From Parus major (Eukaryota > Chordata > Aves > Passeriformes > Paridae), in contig NC_031768.1 in assembly GCF_001522545.3 (NCBI RefSeq), forward strand, positions 90,196,230 through 90,260,229: a DNA stretch of 64,000 nt, written 5' to 3'. The position numbers and the translations under genes are program-made. Numbering within the stretch: position 1 is the first letter of the stretch; each line of letters opens with the position of its first letter. The notes beneath the pieces are model-generated. The model was not told where the DNA came from. It was given only the letters and a program-made list of their open reading frames with translations, and searched no databases. Of this stretch, positions 12,487 to 22,212 are shown piece by piece.

Positions 12487-12492
12487 TTTATT
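12487..12492 (-). terminator. Candidate polyadenylation signal for the B3GAT1-type gene
   Basis: TTTATT on the plus strand is AATAAA on the minus strand. It is the first canonical AATAAA met downstream of the stop codon at 13480 and would give a 3' untranslated region of about 1 kb. Brain glucuronyltransferase transcripts can have longer tails, so a more distal site is possible. Confidence 0.3.
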
Positions 12493-13479
12493 TCCACTTG
12501 TAGAGCTGAGCTGAGGTGTATATTAGGGTCAAAACTAAAAGCACTCCTGGAATATCTTCCAAAGTAGGACTAAATCATTCAGCATCCTGTGTCCTGACAC
12601 AGATATGAGTCATTTCAGAAAGAGCTGGGTACTTCGAAATTGGGATGCTTTCATTCTTTTGCGATTTTTGGGGCAGGAATCTGCCATTGAGATCAGAGGG
12701 CATGGCATCTGGACACTTCATCATTATTCTCTTTGTAAGAACATATCAATGATCTCTGATACATTCCTGCTGTCACCTGTGGTGGTTGCCATAATCCCCC
12801 ATTCTGCTGCTGAACCTGGTTCTGTGAGCTGCAAAGGCACTTCCTAACGCATCCACTATCTCTCCTCACCAGCAGATGTACTCCTAGCTCTGGTAGCATT
12901 GGTACCAAGCACCTCAAACTGAGAGAGTCTGTGTAGGTTGTGTTTTGCTGGTTCCTGTTTTGAGGTGCTCTAAGCATTCCATCAGCCTTTCCCTGCTGCA
13001 CCCACACCACAGCTGTTTATGCAGGATAAAAGCTGAAGGAGGATGCATGAAGCATTGCACAGGTGGCAGGGCTGCTGGGACAAAAGGTTGCCTGCAGGAG
13101 TGTGATCTTGTTCCATGCTGTAGAACAACTCCCACACAAGAGGGAGTTTGGAGCTGGATGAAAGAGTCCAGGGGCAAAAAATTTGGCTTGTCATTAATAC
13201 TGAGTGAAACTGGGGGATTCTGCTGTCACTTTTCTCTCTGTCAGGCAAAACTCCCATATGGTCTGTAAGGAGGCTTGAATGAGCAAGAAATAAAGAACAT
13301 ATGTGGATAAAGATGAGAATCAACTTTTTGTCCAAAGGGTGGCACGGTGAATTACTGGAGCAGTCACATAAGCAATTTTTGAGGAAATAATAGCAGAAAT
13401 AAGGAAACAGGTACAGATTATTTGCCTTGCTGAAAACAATAAAGAAAAAGATACTCACACCTTGGAGCTGGCTCTCTGC

Positions 13480-13566
13480 TTACACCTCTACTCTGGGGTC
13501 TGTAAACCCACGCTTGCCTTCATTAACTAGAGTGGGCCTCTCAGTTCTTGTGTGCCAGACCAACAC
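13480..13566 (-). CDS. B3GAT1: B3GAT1-type coding exon 4 (C-terminal tail)
   Basis: A 29-codon terminal exon after the acceptor CTTCCCTCTAG. It encodes VLVWHTRTERPTLVNEG, then KRGFTDPRVEV and TAA at 13482-13480. This matches the end of human B3GAT1 (ILVWHTRTEKPVLVNEG, then KKGFTDPSVEI) residue by residue. VWHTRTE is the conserved C-terminal motif of the whole family and lines the donor site, so finding it shows that the gene is complete. Confidence 0.95.
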   Translation of the reverse strand: MLVWHTRTERPTLVNEGKRGFTDPRVEV

Positions 13567-16513
13567 CTAGAGGGAAGCACAAAGAGTTCAGGTGTAATGA
13601 ATAGCATGGAAACTATGAGAGTACTGCACCCATGGGGTGGAATCCTCAGGAAAGTGAGGCTCACAGATGTTTGAAGCATGTGATTCAAAGGGGCTGATCC
13701 TGGGACACTTCACCAGCATATGAAACAGTGACAAGGAGGGATCACTCTAGAGCAAAATTCCAGACTCAACCCTCTTCCAATCCTCCTGGATTTTGTAGAA
13801 GCAATCTGTACATCTGAGATTCTTTATTAACACAGAATGCCTAGCACTGCTTCTCAGGTCTCTTTGAGCTTCACATCTGTGAAGAATTTAGCAGGCTTTG
13901 TCCATCTGTCTGTCCCAGCATCATTTGGCACTGACATGTGCCAGCACAAGGCAGGCACACTGGAAGGTGGAAGAGTATGTCAGGAGGCTGTAAAAGCAGC
14001 CAGGACTAAGCAAGGAAATTGTATCTTTCAGATTTCTTGTACTACTCACCTTTGTGCAGTTAGCTGCTTTGGGCTCCAGCCCATCCATAGTCACTAAATC
14101 CTTCAGCAGACTGGTTTCCTGGTAGCCTCCCTTAACTCCCTCCAGCTTGAAACTGGCGTGAGGCTTCTCCAAAATCAACTTGATGCTGATAGCAAACCCA
14201 GCCATGTCAATAGCAAAGGGACGATTAGGGTCAAAGACTGTTTTCCAGCCCACCACCTTCCCTGCTGGGCTCACTTTTGGGGATTCATATCGCAGCCCCC
14301 CGACAAAAGCCACTGGCCAGACTGAGACTCGCCTTGTGTAGCGCATCTGTGTGCCAGAAGGAGACAGTGCTGTGAGAATTCAACTCTGCCACCTTTGTCC
14401 CAACCCATTAGTGCACCATCCTCTGCTTTCATTGGCACCTGTCCTCCCCCATTGACCTCCTACGCAGTCACAGTGCTCTCGGCAGCACAAGCTCTAGTTC
14501 ACCTGTGCTGCTGCTTGAAGAGCTACAGCTTCCACAGCCATGAGGCAAATTCTTAGCACATTATTCTCTGAGCAACAAACTCACTGCTTTTCTGTGCCCA
14601 CATGCAGTCCCTCAGAAGAATGAAAACCTCTGGTTTTCTCATCCTGTTTGAACGTCTACCTTTTTGTTATGGTAGAATTTTATCATTTTTGTAAATGCCA
14701 AATACGGCTTTTACCAGGCCTCTACCTCTGTATTATCAACTCCATTCCAGCTTCATACTCATGCAAGTAATCTCCCTGACTGATTCATCTTTGTCCTCAT
14801 CTATTCCAATTTCCCCCCCACCTCCTGCCTTGTTTTTTCATCCATGGCTACTGCCTTGAAGTGTGAGGGTTTATTGAAATTGTCAGAAAGGAACTGGAAG
14901 GAAGTAAGAAAGGATAAGCTTAACAGAGACCTATCAACTCTGAAAACTAGAAATATGTTTGGTTGCATAATTCTGCTGTTTAAGTGGCTTAGTACAGTTT
15001 GGCTTAAATTGGTGACAAGAGAGTTTACTGGATTTTTTGCAAGTTTACAATAGGCTTGGCATCTCACAAAAGCCAGGTCTCCAGCAAAAGTCTGGGCAAG
15101 CTTCAGTGATCCCAGAGGCACAGCCCTGTTGTGGTGGCTGGAACTTGGAGAACTGAAGGGCAGCCAAGGAGTAAAGGTGAATAGAGAGTCAGATAACTTT
15201 TCTATCACCCCTACAGCAGGCAGATTTATGCCTTGCCAGAAGTTTGTCTTTGATGCTTATTTAAATTAGGTCAGCTCTCCCTGAGGAGAGGTATGAATTC
15301 TGAGGTACACATCATACGGTCCCTGGCAAGAGGAACTCTAGCTGGTGCAATGGTGTGTGAGTGGCTGTTCACATCTGCAGCCTATAGCATGGCAAATGTG
15401 TTCTTTGCCCTTTCAGCTTGCATCTGCCCTCTACCCAGCTGCCACTGCATGCAGAGTGGGCAAGGTCTTCTCAAGTGCAACTGGGCTCAAGAGTCTCTAC
15501 AGCTCTATCCTGCTTTTCTGTCCCATGTAATTTTATATCTCTTACCTCCTCAAAGAGCTCCAGGCTGTAGGTGTTATCATCATCAGCAAAATAGACTACG
15601 CCTTCTGGTGGTGCGGTGTTACTGAAGCTGTCCCTCAGCCAGTGCAGCCCCAGGTTCCTCTGTAGTGTCCCCCTTGGGGTGTGGGATGGGATCCAGGACA
15701 GACCCAGCTTCAGGCTCTTGGGTGTCTCTACATTGAGGTGGGTGAAGTTGAGCCCAGCCTTCTCCAGCAGGTTGGATACAAGGTTGGTCCTCCGTGGAGA
15801 GTCCTCCACCACCACCCAGTGCAGGTTCTGTACGTGGAGGAAGGTGTTGGCCAGACGGGTCAGCTCAGCCTTTTGCACTGGCCGGGTGTAGGTAGGGGTG
15901 ATAACAAAGATGGTTGGCAGGGTGTCTGACCATGGTGGAGGCCTGGAGTACACATAATTCTGGATGATTTTAGGCGTTGCCCCTATGCTTTGCTGCTGCC
16001 GAGTGCATGATGGGAAGCCTTCTTCTCTCAGGGCAGATGTACCATTAAGGAGAGCTTTAGAGGTCACGTTCTCGTCTGTCTCTTCTGGGACAAAACAAAG
16101 GAAAAAAGAGGAAAAGAAAGAAGATGTCAGAAGACTGATAACTAACAGGTTGCCTCCTGTCCAGGGAGGTACACATCTAACTGGAGTTAGTGCTACATCC
16201 TCTCTCCAAAGCCAGACTAATGTGTGTGTTTAACACACTCTTATGAACAGTTTGTGTTCCTGCTGTTGGCAAACCCCGAGGGGGCCTTCAGGCAAGTCTG
16301 TCTTTGTTTAAACTTTCCCATGAGAGAGCATCTCTGCTGAGGGTTTGCAGCAGAAGTCATCACAGCTACTAGCACACTGAGAACAGAACTTTTGCACTTA
16401 CTTCTCAGCAGGCTGAGGTAGTGGGTGGTTGGGTACTGGTGCCACAAGGTTAGGAGAAGAGCCCATGGCAAGGCAATCAGGAGCGTGGTAAGAAGGTTAC
16501 GTCTCCTCAGCAT
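13480..16513 (-). CDS. B3GAT1: B3GAT1-type beta-1,3-glucuronyltransferase, complete 4-exon CDS
   Basis: Coding exons are 16513-16402, 16084-15546, 14346-14050 and 13566-13480 (112+539+297+87 nt), joined in phases 1, 0 and 0 by GT-AG introns into 344 residues. The family (GT43) moves glucuronic acid from UDP-GlcA to terminal galactose in the Golgi; B3GAT1 (GlcAT-P) makes the HNK-1 precursor. Order: type II anchor (about 7-24), variable stem with sequons N43 and N51, YVYSRPPPWSDTLPTI at 81-96, TPTYTRPVQKAELTRLANT (100-118), donor/Mn site ADDDNTYS with DDD at 205-207, RPFAIDMAGF (259-268), GGYQE with catalytic Glu 294, and a VWHTRTE tail. It is closest to human B3GAT1 as recalled (334 residues); B3GAT2 and B3GAT3 lack the PPPWSDTLPTI block and match less well. 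Stem divergence leaves open a B3GAT1-like paralog. The ATG at 16513 is chosen by family alignment and A at -3. Confidence 0.93.
13567..14049 (-). other. Coding intron 3 of the B3GAT1-type gene
   Basis: A 483-nt phase-0 intron with GTGAGT donor and CCCTCTAG acceptor. No repeat or internal gene was seen. Confidence 0.9.
14050..14346 (-). CDS. B3GAT1: B3GAT1-type coding exon 3 (acceptor-binding half, catalytic Glu)
   Basis: The acceptor GGCACACAG precedes ATG CGC at 14346; here the ATG is an internal methionine (residue 218). The exon spans residues 218-316 and ends at AACTGCACAAAG|GTGAGT. It carries RVSVWPVAFVGGLRYE, GKVVGWKTVFDP, RPFAIDMAGF, GGYQE (general base Glu 294) and LEPKAANCTK with sequon N313. 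It is the most conserved part of the gene. Confidence 0.93.
14347..15545 (-). other. Coding intron 2 of the B3GAT1-type gene
   Basis: A 1,199-nt phase-0 intron with GTAAGA donor and CACACAG acceptor. A 135-codon open frame on the minus strand (14801-15208) lies wholly inside it and matches nothing recognised. Confidence 0.9.
15546..16084 (-). CDS. B3GAT1: B3GAT1-type coding exon 2 (stem and nucleotide-binding half)
   Basis: The acceptor TTTGTCCCAG precedes 16084. The exon starts with the last two bases of codon 38 and covers residues 39-217, ending exactly after the codons for FEE at TTTGAGGAG|GTAAGA. It holds the UDP-GlcA-binding core from PTYTRPVQKAEL to the DDD metal-binding triad. The open frame starting at GTG 16067 is only the inner part of this exon; the frame is open back to the acceptor. 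Confidence 0.93.
16085..16401 (-). other. Coding intron 1 of the B3GAT1-type gene
   Basis: A 317-nt phase-1 intron with consensus GTAAGT donor and TTTGTTTTGTCCCAG acceptor. The exon bases A and AA join into a lysine codon. Confidence 0.9.
16402..16513 (-). CDS. B3GAT1: B3GAT1-type coding exon 1 (anchor)
   Basis: Encodes residues 1-37 plus one base of codon 38: a basic cytoplasmic tail (MLRRRN), the membrane anchor through LPWALLLTLWHQ, and the start of the stem. Human B3GAT1 has the same plan (KRR, then LPWTLLITVWHQ). The donor is GAGAA|GTAAGT (GT at 16401-16400). A plausible 3' splice site, CTGAAAG, ends at 16551, so the full exon probably runs 16550-16402 with 37 nt of 5' leader. Confidence 0.9.
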
Positions 16514-19500
16514 GCTGCAGGGAGCTTCCAATGCCCAGGCATCTCTCTACCTTTCAGAAAAGAAAAAGGAGTAAAGTCTCAAAAATACCAGTCACCAAAA
16601 ATGCAGGAAGGCATGACAAATGTTTGGACCTGATCCAGCAAAGTGTTGCCTAAGTTTACAAGGAGCCCCATTAACGTTTCAGGTCCAAACTATTATCCAA
16701 CTTGGCCAACTCTGGTGCTACTGAATAGAAGCTTTTAGCTATTTCTGTTGCTCTAAAGACCCTCCCATTATCCCATGATGAAACCGCTGTCCTTGAGTTT
16801 GAGTTATTCATGTTGCTGGTTCTGAAGACAAAGAGGACTGCTACTTGCCCCCTCTTTCAGACTTGTGTTTATTCCTGAGCTTTGTGGTAACTGTTTAATT
16901 TGCTTCTTTCATACAACTTTTTAGAACTGTGTGCAAGATTTGTGTGCCTGAATATGCAACTGGACAAAATAGTCAGATGTCAGGCATCCTCTAGATAGCC
17001 AGCACCTCTTAACACTTCTGTAATGTTAATTCATCCTCCTTAGGCGGATGCATTGAGGCAATCAGGCATGCACGCTATCACCTACTAAGTGTTCCATGAA
17101 ATCCCTGCCTTGGTCATTCCACAGTGCTGGTGATGCCTGTTGAATGTTTAATTATCCCAGATGCCTTTCTATTTCTGGTTTGTAGTGTTTGGCTATTGCA
17201 GCATTTAGCTGAAATCACAGACTTTGGAGTACCCATCAGGCCCTACCAGGTTCTCCCACACTTCCAGGTTGAAGGCATTTTAAGGAAAGAGAGTGATGGC
17301 ATCATGCTGATACAAAAGATTGAAAGGAGGTTCAAATTGGTTGGCTCTAAATTCCTGCTCTGCTAGGGATTTTTAAGTGTACTGAAGGCCAGTCAGCTAA
17401 AGCCGAAGTCCTCAAAGGGACACAGGCACATTTTGTTCTAATCCTGCCCAGGATTTGGGTCCAGCAGCTCCTCATCTGTCCAGAGGGTTCAGCCTTAGGG
17501 AGTTGTGTAAGAAGTATGACAACTGGTCCAAAAGGGCTCTGCACTGACAGCAGCCACAGGGTACTCCTGAAAGATATTAGGAGATGCTACTCTAAAGTCA
17601 TTCTCTGGGGCCTCATAGAATCTGTCTTTGTTTCTCTGACATTTTACCTTGGTGTCCTGAAAAAAACAAGGATTATGCAATAGTGGGGCTCATCAGTGCC
17701 CTACCACCAATAACTGTCAATCCTGTATCAGCCACATCTAACAGAAGACTAGCATGTCTCAGCAGGTCCTCTGATGGGCAAGTGCATGTTCATAAGCCCT
17801 AATAAGGAAATTACTGCAACACAAGCTCATTCCTTGTCAGTCACCAATGGTACTAACGCTGGAGCAGTCTCTTAGGGAAACATATTCCCGCTGATTGCTC
17901 CCCAAGCCAGCCATTAATGGTGTTAATATCTAATGTTTCTTACCTCCTCACTCAGGAAACACCATGGTGCCCATTTCACTACTTTCAAGCTACAAAAAAC
18001 AGATGAAGAAGTGGACCAAGGAAGCTGTGTGGCCAGGGGTACACAGGAGTATTTTGGTGATGTGAGGAGGAGCCTTGTGCAGCAAACATGCTGGCTCTGC
18101 TTAACTTCATTGCTTTTTGATGACTGGGTCTGGGGCAGGCACAAGAATGTCCTTCAGGCTTTAGTGCTAAAGGCATAGGTATTTGGTAAGCTACAGATCC
18201 AGGTCAGACACAGGGCAGGATGGTGTTACCCACACCAGGGACAGCTTTCCCCACAGGAAATCTTTTCTCTTACCAGTGTAGCAGTGCAGAGTAAAGCTTC
18301 CCATCATTTCTGGCTGTGAGAACAGACAGAGCCACAAAATAAATCCAAGGATTGCTATTAACAACTGCAGATACCTAGGCCCACCCAGGCCCTAGGTCTG
18401 GGTCATCACAGCACCTTGCTTCCTCTGGTATGCTTGCACTTATAAATGTCTCTGCACCAGAGTCAGGCAGTCAGAGCTTCTTCCCTTTAATAAAAGGCCT
18501 TAATTATACAGACACAGTTTCTATGCAGCAGACCTGCTACTGCTGCAAACTCAGGTTGCTTCTGGAGGGAAAGAAAGGAGGAGGCAGCCATGGCAGCCAT
18601 TTTACCAACAGAACATAGAGGAGAGTAGATCACAGTTAGAAGAATTTTTAACTAATTACCTTTCTAGCTCTTTCTCCTCCCTCTTCCAGTCAGCCCCGTT
18701 CATGCTTCCCAAATACTACAAACAAGTGGAGATGCTGTGTGTGCAACTCCCCTGGTGCTCTGTGCTCATTTATTTCTGCATGCACCTTCCCTCTATTGCG
18801 TTTCCAAAGCAAGCAAGGCTGAAGAAGTTAAACCCTGCATAAAGCCCCAGGTAACTTGTGAACTTCACAGAGGAGCTGACTTCAACCCCATTTCAACAAA
18901 TCTCTATTGGAATACTTTATTTTCTCTTTAAAATGTTACCTTGTCTCTCCCACTGTCTCCCCCTTCATCCATCACGCGTGCTCTTCTCCGATGCTTTATA
19001 TCTTTCACCTGCTTTTTCTCAGGCCTTCAGAGTCCCTTTTCTTCCCTGTTTCCAGGACTACAGGAATCCCTTGGCTTACTAATAATTTTAGCCTTTGTCT
19101 TCTGTCCTTACCCACACAATGCAAAGGCCCATTGCATTCTCTTAATGTCCAGCCCTCACGGAATATTTCCCACAAAGTGGTCCATTAAAGCACCAGTCCA
19201 TCCTTTTGAAAACACAGCATCAAAATCCAGTCACATATCAATGCCTCTGGGTAGCCTGCTGATGGCCCCAGTGGGGCTTACAGAGGTTTACTGCACATAT
19301 TTTTACCTACTTTTTATAATTAAAACCAAAGTCTCCTAAGTGGCTTGGATTAATTGCATGCCTGCTGGCAAACATTACAGTGTGTATTCTTGGCACAACC
19401 AGCTACCTTCCTTCTGTCTTTAACCCCTCTCAGAGTAGGTCCTATTAAATGAGATTCAAGATCAGAAGAAAATTTTGTGATCATCTAAACCCATCTCCTG

Positions 19501-19519
19501 CATTCATCTGGTAATTCCT

Positions 19520-19630
19520 GGGTTTAAGCTGTAGAGGGCAGGGACCATCTCTTAATGTGCTTGTACAGTCCGGCACTGATCCCAACGGGAGCCTTTGGAT
19601 GTGATTGCAATACAAATATTATTGATTGTA
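19520..19630 (+). mobile_element. Ancient amniote SINE/LINE tail
   Basis: The order GGGCAGGGACCATCTCTTA, TTGTACAG, then GATCC-GGGAGCCTTTGG and TGCAATACAAATATTATTGA follows the widespread tail seen in old amniote retroposons of the MIR or L3 type (GGGCAGGGACCATCT... TTTGTACAGCGCCTAGCAC... AATACAAATAATAA). Family assignment is from memory of the consensus. Confidence 0.6.
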
Positions 19631-21789
19631 CTCTCTTGCTGGCTCTTCTCCTCACTTGCTATTTCTCCTGTCCTGCCTATTCCTTGTTCTCTTTCCTTTT
19701 CTTTTTTTTTTTTTTCCCTTGTGTCTCCTGCAGCCCTTGTTTGTGTTACACACCCTTAACAACATTAGCTGAATGCTTGATGGATGCCTTCAATATGCTG
19801 CCTGTAGCCTTCTTGCGCTGTTTTCCAATTACACATCCCTCTTCTTAATTTCATCCATCAATCTTCTGTTCTCCATTAAAAAATAAACAAACACACAGAG
19901 CACAAAGCTGAGTATGATAGTGAGAAAAAGTTTTGCGTACTACTCTGGCTTCACACTGCTTTGTCAGACTTCTCAGCTCCTGGGATGCAACACTGTTCAG
20001 TCTCCATTTAAGCTCCTGTGCTGACATAGGGGGCATTATTCTGAAAGGATTCAGGAGAAGACAATAAGAAAAGCACACGGGGAAGAGCTGGATTCCCCAG
20101 AATGATGCTGCAGAGAGGCAAGATCTGCCTGAGGCTCAGACCATCGCATGTGACCGATCCTTTCATCTGTTGTTGACTAATTACCAACAGGGTACAATTT
20201 GTTACACTCAGATGTTGAGAGAGGGATAAGGATTCCAGGCTGTAAAATGACCTAGGCACTGACTTTCTCCCTGAGCTGCAGTTTTTGAAAGGATATGCTG
20301 GGTGAATGGGAGAAAGGTGAAAGTTAAGGAGAGATGCAGCTAACTTGGGACTATAAAGCTGACATGTTCCAGTTCCTCTAGTTTTCCTACAGCCCTGTTG
20401 AGAAGCTGCTCAATTTACATCCTTTCTGATAACTCATAAATGGTTAGGATCACATGGGCTTTAGTAGTTTTTTAGTAGCAGTAGAGTAGTTCTCCTCTGA
20501 GATTTTGGTTCTGCCCTTTGCCTGCCTGATCCAGAATAAGAACCATACCTTTCAAAAAGTTTGCTCTGCAAGAAAGGTGATTTTCCAGCCTCTGGCTCAG
20601 GGCATCTGGCCTCTCTGAGCCAGGCTTACAAGACTGTGAATGCTGGACTAACTCCAGCCCCTGGACTGTACAGTTTTGGTCGGAGACACAGGCTCTAAAG
20701 ATCCTTACCTTCCCAGAGGGACAAATTTCACAGTTCAAATTATCCCTTGGGAACATCCCACCATCCAGTTTAACTATTTTGTAGGCAAGCACCCAAAGCA
20801 AACTAATCTCAGGTAACGGAGCCAAAAGTTTCAAGCAACTGCTCCCTAATCTTGGTTTGAGCCATGTTCGCATGGCTCTACCGTTGTGTGTGTATCCTGG
20901 GAGGAGACAGGTGTGGAAAGGGGAGGAGACAGGGGTGTGTGGAGCAGGGCTGGAGTACACCTGCAGGTAGCTGCAGATGACTCTTAATTTCACACACCAA
21001 AGCTGTCAGTAGGGTTTTTGGTTTGTTTTCCCTGTATTTTGCTGCCTCTCTCCCCTAGCCCCTAGCCACCTTGAGGAAGTCCATGCAGATTTCATGAGTT
21101 CCCTAACTCCCGGTGTGGGAGATGTGATGCTGAAGGCAGAGCAGGGAGCTTTCAATTATTGATGAGAGCGACCTCTCTTTAAACAAGGAATGCATAATTC
21201 ATGGCAGCGCCGGTATTTGTGGTGAGCAGCAATGGCTCAGTCTCTGCCTTGCTGAAATGCACAGGAAGCCACTGTCCCCTCTCCCCCTGTTCCCTTGGGC
21301 CCATCAGAGCCTTCAGCCAAAACTACAATACTGCTAAAAATTGAGACAGGCCGAGATGCTGCAGCGCTTCCCCTCGCCAGGCAGCTGCCTGCCTGTTTGA
21401 GATGTGCACGATAAAGTGGGAGGATGGATTCAAGGAACCACAGAAGTGGGTGGAATGGGTTATTGCTCTGGGATAAGCATGGGTAATTACTGTGCAAACA
21501 CAGTCAAAACAGGGCATTTCTTAGTTGTGAGAGTCCTCTGGCCCCCAGACAGGTCTTCAGGAATGGCATTGTTGTAGGACAGAAAGGGTAGGCTAGATTT
21601 AAAGGACAGTGCCTGAGGGTTCACATCCAGCTGTATGTCCTATGGGGACGGGAAAAAGAAGGGAATAGGCAGATTTGGTTTTCTGCTCAGAAAGTAGCAA
21701 TTTCTCCCCTAATCTCTGCTGGAACTGTGTGACTGAAAAGCAAAGGGGGGGAAAAAAAAAAGCAGTTTTTTCTAGGAAGGGAGATGTTA

Positions 21790-22212
21790 ATCATAAAATC
21801 ATGGACTGTTTTGGATTGGAAGGGACTTTAAAGATCATCTAGTTCCAACCCCTCTGCTGTGGGCAGGGACATCTTCCACTAGACCAAATTCCTCAAAGTC
21901 CCATCCAGCCTGGCCTTGAACACTTCCAGGGATGGGCTATCCACAACAATGGTGCTGGGCAACCTGGGCCAGCAGCTCTCCACCCTCAAAGTGAAGAATG
22001 TCTTTCTAATATTTAACCTAAGCCTACCCTCTTGCAGTTTGAACCCATTCCCCCTCATCCTTTCACTACATGCCATTGTAAAGAGTCCCTCTCCAACTCT
22101 CTTGTAGCCCTTTTGAGGTATTTGAAGGTGCTCTGAGGTCTCCCCAGAGCCTTCTTTTCTCCAAGCTGAACAGCCTCGATTCTTTCAGCTCATCTTCATA
22201 GGAGAGGGGATG
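21790..22212 (-). mobile_element. CR1 LINE 3' end, about 420 bp
   Basis: This is the reverse complement of a long CR1 3' segment: it begins with the tail TCATAAAATCATGGACTG, then TTGGATTGGAAGGGACTTTA, CCAACCCCTCTGCTGTGGGC, a CATCTTCCACTAGACCA stretch, CACAACAATG, and CCAAGCTGAACAGC. It is the longest well-preserved CR1 copy in the window and lies inside the presumed 5' untranslated intron in the same orientation as the gene. Confidence 0.9.

Noticed and set aside
14801..15208. Minus-strand frame of 135 codons inside coding intron 2
   Set aside because: Lies wholly within an intron defined by good GT-AG sites; no family similarity.
15616..15929. Plus-strand frames opposite B3GAT1-type exon 2
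   Set aside because: Antisense shadows of a strongly conserved coding exon.
16511..16531. Upstream TTG start (16531) or GTG start (16067) for the glucuronyltransferase
   Set aside because: Both are non-ATG. The family N terminus aligns from the ATG at 16513, and 16067 is inside exon 2, whose frame is open back to the acceptor.
19693..19717. T-rich run as a retroposon tail
   Set aside because: No retroposon body adjoins it in the right orientation; a plain low-complexity T tract is sufficient.
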